41,732 nucleotides of DNA from a virus: positions 1 to 41,732 of the IMG/VR virus record IMGVR_UViG_3300017963_000425. One strand, 5' to 3'. The notes beneath the pieces were generated by a model. That model was given only the letters and a program-made list of their open reading frames with translations. It was not told the origin of the DNA and ran no database searches. The translations under genes were made by a program, and so were the position numbers. Within the stretch, counting starts at the first letter, position 1. Each line of letters opens with the position of its first letter. Positions 38,121-41,732 of the stretch are shown here, one piece after another.

Positions 38121-38504
38121 TCACCCATTAGATTTAAAAAAGTTCATGCTCGTGCCAATATTCTTAAGTTCTTCCTGCGCCATATTTAAGAACTTAGTTG
38201 CAGTCACATCCAAAGTGGTCTGTCCGCCTTTATTGATAGAAAAATCGCCAAGCTTAACACTCGAAGCATCAGTACCTTCAAGATTCATAAAATTAGCAAC
38301 ATCAGCACAAGTAAGATACGTAATCGCAGCTTGATATGAAATAGAAATACTATTACTGCCAATAGTAGTGCCAGTATATACACTAACATGATTCCTTGCT
38401 CTATCTGCCATCTCGAGCAATCTATTCCCACTAATAGACGCAGGCACATCAGAGATGAGATCCAATACAGTATCATGAACACTGCCTAAACTCCAATCGC
38501 CCAT
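38121..38504 (-). CDS. Head-tail connector protein (gp6-like)
   Basis: 127 residues, mostly helical: SVHDTVLDLISDVPASISG, LLEMADRARNHVSVYTG, and an AAITYLTCADVANFMNL helix before a Gly-containing C-terminus. This is the HK97 gp6 / SPP1 gp15 adaptor pattern, a ring that docks beneath the portal. It is the first of the tail-ward head completion genes and lies upstream of the joining proteins. Confidence 0.75.
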   Translation of the reverse strand: MGDWSLGSVHDTVLDLISDVPASISGNRLLEMADRARNHVSVYTGTTIGSNSISISYQAAITYLTCADVANFMNLEGTDASSVKLGDFSINKGGQTTLDVTATKFLNMAQEELKNIGTSMNFFKSNG

Positions 38505-38506
38505 TC

Positions 38507-38620
38507 TTATCCTCCATATATGATATGTGTTTTCCCTTTCTCATCAACATAGAAACTCTCGCAACCACTGGTTCCAATAAGTTCCCATGTTGAATCCGGT
38601 TCTTTAAAGTAATCTTCCAT
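38507..38620 (-). CDS. 37-residue micro-protein
   Basis: A frame from ATG 38620 to TAA 38507. The product is acidic-aromatic (DSTWELIGTSGCESFYVDEK) and ends with IIYGG. AAGAGGTAATTAAG upstream is a good ribosome site. It lies just before the head-tail connector gene. Function unknown; the class is supported only by the ribosome site and gene spacing. Confidence 0.45.
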   Translation of the reverse strand: MEDYFKEPDSTWELIGTSGCESFYVDEKGKTHIIYGG

Positions 38621-38621
38621 C

Positions 38622-38837
38622 TTAATTACCTCTTCTCAATCTACAATATGGTGCTTTATGAGTAGAGTTCGCTTTCTTAGGACACCATTTGTATAATTGT
38701 GTGCAATAATATTCGCCCTCAAACATTATTGAATATTTAATTCCGCCACCATCAATGCAATCTGCAATGTCAGCAGGTAACGGAATTCCTCCTTCTTTAC
38801 TTTCCCTGAAACGCTTCATATTATCTTCAATGGTCAT
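38622..38837 (-). CDS. 71-residue Cys-rich protein
   Basis: ATG 38837 is preferred, as the longer start at 38855 would overlap the preceding stop. C-terminal half contains four Cys spaced as a likely zinc site (DCIDGG, YYCTQLYKWCPKK, APYCRLRRG). No family recognised. It sits between the surface protein at 38843 and the connector gene. Confidence 0.5.
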   Translation of the reverse strand: MTIEDNMKRFRESKEGGIPLPADIADCIDGGGIKYSIMFEGEYYCTQLYKWCPKKANSTHKAPYCRLRRGN

Positions 38838-38842
38838 TTCTA

Positions 38843-40285
38843 CTATGTAAAACATCCACCACTACAAGTTACTATACATCTATTTGAACTATCTGTTCCG
38901 TCTATCTTATAATTATCAAATTTAATATCTGCAGTCGTGCTAAACGTGCCAGTCCCAGATAAAGTAAAATCGTTTCCTGCTCCAGCAACTGCCCCAGTAA
39001 TCGCACAATTATCACTACAATCAACATCCCAATCTCCGCTCGAATAAGTGCATGTATCTGCTGCCGCAGTAACTGTCTCGATAATTGCGTCATTATAATA
39101 AGCATAGCTTGAATCTTTTGCATATAATGCTGGGTATATAAATGTTGAAGTATTATAATAACTTGAATGTGTACCTCCAGATGTGAAATTCGTCATAGTA
39201 CAATTTATACTACCATCTCCATTTACAACTGAAAAAGTTTTATCTCCACTTATATACATATACCAAGTAAGATTTTCTGCTGCATCAAAATTAAAACCTC
39301 CACTAACAGGGCACTCTTTTAACCATACTGCACCCCCTCCGAGTTGATAGTCTATTTTATTATTTGCATCCGCAAGGACTCTTATTGTTAAATTATTTCC
39401 ATAGTATGCGGAACTAAAAGAATAAACGTCATTCATTTCAAAACCCAATAAGCCATTATCTCCTGCTACTGCATCAATATTAGTTTTTACCATAGAAATC
39501 CTATCAAAACTTGAGATATTAGAACTTATATTAAATGCATAAACCGCACCATTTGTGCTACTATCACGAAAATCTGCATTGGAAAAATCACCTGTATCTA
39601 AATTGGTATTATGTTGATACCAACCTTCTGCTGTTAAAGAATCCCAAGTGAAAGAACAAGCAGTAGAATTACAAGAGGTAGGATCAAATAATCTAACATT
39701 AAATTTCTCATAATCAGAAGCAAGCTTCTCTGACTTTATATACATAGATCCTTGCTTATAAACCCAGCCAAGACGATAGCCTTCCCACCAAGTTACTTTC
39801 ATATTTCTGCCAAAAGACATCTCTGTTTGCTTGCCATCAAGTTTGAAAGTATCGCCATCATAGACTAAATCTCGAACTTCGTATTTATAGTAATAGCCTG
39901 TTCCATTATATACTTCTATTATGTGTTCTGTTGGAAATTGCTCTTTATCTGTAAGTTTACCATCAAAATACCAAGTATCGACAACAACTGGCCCACGAAT
40001 ATATGGTGTTCTTCGTGTAATTGTTGTAGTATTCTGTATTTCATCAATATTAGTTAATACTTCTATCTCTGATGTGCGACGATTCATATTAGAAGAGCCG
40101 TCCATTAGTTTATTATATTCTCGTCCAGAAACAACCCATCTTCCATTTTCAAGAACATAGAAAGTTGATTTATCATTATCTATTCTTATCTTCAAATCGT
40201 TGCCGAAAGTAACATAGACTATTCCACTTCCAACTAATATAAGAAGTACAATTATTCCGAGATAATAATATTTCTTATCTGCCAT
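38843..40285 (-). CDS. Secreted or membrane-anchored surface-type glycoprotein
   Basis: 480 residues with one N-terminal signal anchor (residues 7-26, YYLGIIVLLILVGSGIVYV). The outer part is beta-rich with over ten NxS/T sequons (SNMNRR, YNGTGY, NCTMTNF) and paired Cys motifs; the end CTYSSGDWDVDCSDNC, followed by FTLSGTGTF and CIVTCSGGCFT, resembles secreted surface proteins of DPANN-type archaea. A membrane-anchored protein between capsid and connector genes is unusual. It could be a virion spike, a host-surface protein used in attachment, or a captured host gene. Function is not known. Confidence 0.6.
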   Translation of the reverse strand: MADKKYYYLGIIVLLILVGSGIVYVTFGNDLKIRIDNDKSTFYVLENGRWVVSGREYNKLMDGSSNMNRRTSEIEVLTNIDEIQNTTTITRRTPYIRGPVVVDTWYFDGKLTDKEQFPTEHIIEVYNGTGYYYKYEVRDLVYDGDTFKLDGKQTEMSFGRNMKVTWWEGYRLGWVYKQGSMYIKSEKLASDYEKFNVRLFDPTSCNSTACSFTWDSLTAEGWYQHNTNLDTGDFSNADFRDSSTNGAVYAFNISSNISSFDRISMVKTNIDAVAGDNGLLGFEMNDVYSFSSAYYGNNLTIRVLADANNKIDYQLGGGAVWLKECPVSGGFNFDAAENLTWYMYISGDKTFSVVNGDGSINCTMTNFTSGGTHSSYYNTSTFIYPALYAKDSSYAYYNDAIIETVTAAADTCTYSSGDWDVDCSDNCAITGAVAGAGNDFTLSGTGTFSTTADIKFDNYKIDGTDSSNRCIVTCSGGCFT

Positions 40286-40286
40286 T

Positions 40287-40970
40287 CTAACAAATATTTA
40301 ATGTGCTTGTATCTCCAACTATGATGACGCATGTTGCATTGTCATATATATGGTGTGCTGCATCTGTTGTGAAATTTAAATACGCAACTCCTCCAACATC
40401 TTTTCCACTAATATCAATATTCCCAGTCATAGTAAATCCTGCAACATCCGCAACAGCATTTCCTCCTTGAAAAAAGCTTGTAGCGTTTGCATCATCTACA
40501 CCAGTCAAGTCTCCACCAGTTAATTTTGCAGTGCCGTCATTAAAAGTTGTTGCATTCATATCATCAACGCCAGTAATATCTCCACCAGTTATTGAAGTAG
40601 TGCCGTCATTAAAAGTTGTTGCATTCATATCATCAACGCCAGTAATATCTCCGCCAGTTATTGAAGTAGTGCCATCTGTAATAGTTGTTGCTGTTACAGT
40701 AGTCGAATTAACATTACTTGCATTAAATACATCAAATCCGCCAAAATCAAAATTAGCAGTAATAGGAGATGTTAGAATTGACGCTCCTGCAACAGTCAAT
40801 GCTGTGCCTACAGTTAAAGTGCCTGCAATATTTGATGTCTGAGAACTATTGCTCATGTTCAACCAACCATTACCTTGAACATTATTAAATGTGCTTGTTG
40901 AACCGACAACAACTACAGACACTACTATCAATGCAAACAAAACCAATAATAATTTTGTAATTCCTTTCAT
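40287..40970 (-). CDS. Secreted tandem-repeat beta protein
   Basis: 227 residues from ATG 40970. An N-terminal signal segment (MKGITKLLLVLFALIVVSVV) leads to a Ser/Thr/Asn-rich part with NxS/T sequons and then 23-residue repeats of the form TTFNDGTTSITGGDITGVDD (three clear copies), ending in a Cys-containing tail. Repeats like this fold as beta-helical or trimeric shafts in fibres and adhesins. GAGGTG precedes ATG 40970. A secretion signal on a fibre-like protein is odd; it may act at the host surface. Confidence 0.6.
   Translation of the reverse strand: MKGITKLLLVLFALIVVSVVVVGSTSTFNNVQGNGWLNMSNSSQTSNIAGTLTVGTALTVAGASILTSPITANFDFGGFDVFNASNVNSTTVTATTITDGTTSITGGDITGVDDMNATTFNDGTTSITGGDITGVDDMNATTFNDGTAKLTGGDLTGVDDANATSFFQGGNAVADVAGFTMTGNIDISGKDVGGVAYLNFTTDAAHHIYDNATCVIIVGDTSTLNIC
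40541..40678 (-). repeat. Two tandem 69-bp repeats in the fibre-like gene
   Basis: Copies at 40541-40609 and 40610-40678 differ at about one position over the core; each encodes the 23-residue repeat. A more diverged copy flanks them on each side. Near identity suggests recent duplication. Confidence 0.75.
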
Positions 40971-40978
40971 TTTACACC

Positions 40979-41143
40979 TCAAATCGCAATGTCTGAATCG
41001 TAACCGCCAGCAACTTGGAATTGACCATCACTCTTTCTTACTCTGTAAAGATCAGTTCCGCCAGAGGCCACAGTGATATAAGTACCATCATCAGTAGCAG
41101 TCAAATCACCACTGCCACCAGCTTCTGTCTGGAAATAACTCAT
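40979..41143 (-). CDS. 54-residue beta micro-protein
   Basis: A frame from ATG 41143 to TGA 40979, coupled to the previous gene by overlap and preceded by TTGGTGATT. It is Gly/Thr-rich and beta-like (TATDDGTYITVASGGTDLYRV, then GQFQVAGGYDSDIAI). This looks like a short fibre or decoration piece. Its neighbours are fibre-like and structural. No function can be assigned. Confidence 0.55.
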   Translation of the reverse strand: MSYFQTEAGGSGDLTATDDGTYITVASGGTDLYRVRKSDGQFQVAGGYDSDIAI

Positions 41144-41148
41144 TCTAA

Positions 41149-41496
41149 TCACCAAGCCCAGATTTTTATAATCTGATCATTTGAGTTATCCGCAGCTCTT
41201 ACATATATGCCACTTCGCATAACACCATCCATTGCAATCGCATTATTCGTGCCATATATCTCGCCATGAAGATTGGTTCCATCCCAACTCCAATCTAAAA
41301 CTGAATTGTTCGAACCTGCAAGTATAATTCTATTACAAACTTCGTTTCCTGCTGCACCAAAGCCTGTATTCGTTCCACTAAAACCTATCCAATTATAGCC
41401 AGTAGTAGAACCTATCTCTGAACCTACATAGAAAGCACGTTTTGAGCCTTTGAATTGATAATCTTTATCTCTCCAGCCTTGTTCTTCGTTTCCCAT
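41149..41496 (-). CDS. Beta-rich virion-region protein
   Basis: 115 residues rich in Gly, Asn, Ser and Trp (NWIGFSGTNTGFGAAGNEVC, NSVLDWSWDGTNLHGE, SNDQIIKIWAW), typical of fibre or decoration domains. GGAGGCAAG precedes ATG 41496. It is the first gene after the poly-T terminator and a TATA box, so it may start the tail-ward transcript. No specific family recognised. Confidence 0.55.
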   Translation of the reverse strand: MGNEEQGWRDKDYQFKGSKRAFYVGSEIGSTTGYNWIGFSGTNTGFGAAGNEVCNRIILAGSNNSVLDWSWDGTNLHGEIYGTNNAIAMDGVMRSGIYVRAADNSNDQIIKIWAW

Positions 41497-41517
41497 TCTT
41501 GCCTCCGTATTTGCGTA

Positions 41518-41528
41518 TCTTTATAGTG
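41518..41528 (-). promoter_or_regulatory. TATA-like promoter for the connector-tail transcript
   Basis: The minus strand reads CACTATAAAGA, followed by ATACGCAAATACGG and the ribosome site. The TATA-to-ATG distance (about 27) would make the transcript nearly leaderless. A small GAGG/CCTC hairpin (41533-41547) lies just upstream. Confidence 0.4.
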
Positions 41529-41553
41529 GACGCATGAGGACAATGCCTCCCAC

Positions 41554-41581
41554 ATGAAAAAATAAAAAAAATAAAAAAAAT
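41554..41581 (-). terminator. T-tract terminator after the lectin-like gene
   Basis: On the minus strand the stop codon at 41582 is followed by three long T runs separated by single A bases, within 28 bases. Archaeal RNA polymerase stops at such tracts without a stem. It separates the capsid transcript from the tail transcript. Confidence 0.6.
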
Positions 41582-41732
41582 TTATTTCGTTCCAATCGCA
41601 ACCCAGTAAAAGTCTTCGCTCGCAACTTCGCCTTGCACATAAGCACTTCCTGCGTTCAAACTTCCAGCAATACAGGCAATACTATTCGGTGACGTCGCAG
41701 CACCTATCGCTACAAAAGAATCAGGTGTTGTA
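41582..41732 (-). CDS. Lectin-like virion protein, C-terminal part (cut by window end)
   Basis: Fifty codons from the window end to TAA 41582, without a start. The residues include TPDSFVAIGAATSPNSIACI, LNAGSAYVQGEV and FYWVAIGTK, and match the end of the lectin-like protein at 32428-32817 (LNAGS against WNAGS; WVAIG against WMAVG). It is probably the end of the gene that begins at 292. Compared with 32428-32817, about 20 residues are missing between the two halves. It is part of the capsid transcript, ended by the T-tract. Confidence 0.7.
   Translation of the reverse strand, partial: TTPDSFVAIGAATSPNSIACIAGSLNAGSAYVQGEVASEDFYWVAIGTK

Noticed and set aside
40472-40747. 69-bp tandem repeats as possible iterons or CRISPR
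   Set aside because: They lie in frame in a secreted repeat protein and the unit equals 23 codons.
1-41732. Temperate-phage module (integrase, attachment site) or tRNA genes
   Set aside because: No recombinase with the catalytic Arg/Tyr or Ser pattern and no tRNA-like cloverleaf were recognised on reading both strands, although a dedicated scan was not possible.

Overview
The window is almost entirely the genome of a tailed virus (siphovirus-like Caudoviricetes) that most likely infects an archaeon. Virus evidence: large terminase, portal-MuF fusion, capsid protease-scaffold, HK97-type major capsid protein, head-tail connector, gp10-like protein, tail tube, frameshifted tail chaperone, tape measure, tail hub and a lysis-like module. 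Archaeal evidence: several gene starts are preceded at the right distance by BRE/TATA-like boxes (a near-identical CAAAAGTTTATATA box occurs twice, at 2828-2842 and 5498-5512, minus strand), T-tract terminators occur, and the surface proteins at 38843-40970 resemble secreted proteins of DPANN-type archaea (from memory, not searched). The host lineage itself is an inference. I saw no integrase, DNA polymerase, tRNA or rRNA.

Layout. There are two converging transcription domains. The minus-strand domain runs from the control region at 13321-13686 leftward: a P-loop helicase-like ATPase, a small unknown protein, a membrane protein, a ParB-like protein, a radical SAM enzyme, a TerS-like protein, a strongly structured non-coding stretch (8040-8350), an array of tiny zinc-ribbon genes, a large terminase divided over separate ORFs, portal, capsid protease, decoration protein, major capsid protein and the first half of a lectin-like virion protein at base 1. 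The last bases of the window (41582-41732) hold the last part of the same kind of protein, followed by connector, tail and lysis genes down to 28300. Read across the ends, the morphogenesis order is canonical (terminase, portal, protease, capsid, connectors, tail tube, tape measure, hub, lysis). The window is therefore probably one nearly complete circular or circularly permuted genome cut inside this gene, with a few tens of bases missing.

The plus-strand domain (13687-28225) is accessory. It opens with an amidoligase and a class II glutamine amidotransferase, then about nine very small genes ending in a hairpin terminator (17389-17451). A second promoter starts an operon with an AbrB-like protein and a ten-kilobase glycan-modification island: two GT-B and three GT-A glycosyltransferases (one fused to a methyltransferase), a B12-binding domain and a radical SAM domain on overlapping genes, a polysaccharide pyruvyl transferase-like protein, another methyltransferase and a SPASM radical SAM enzyme, with tiny genes tucked between. 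This island ends at a bidirectional terminator (28231-28291) facing the lysis and tail genes.

Working together: the minus-strand genes replicate, package and build the particle. The plus-strand genes probably alter the host surface or the virion with glycans and peptide or amide modifications. Most genes are translationally coupled (ATGA, TAATG or short overlaps) and have good Shine-Dalgarno sequences, which was used to choose starts.
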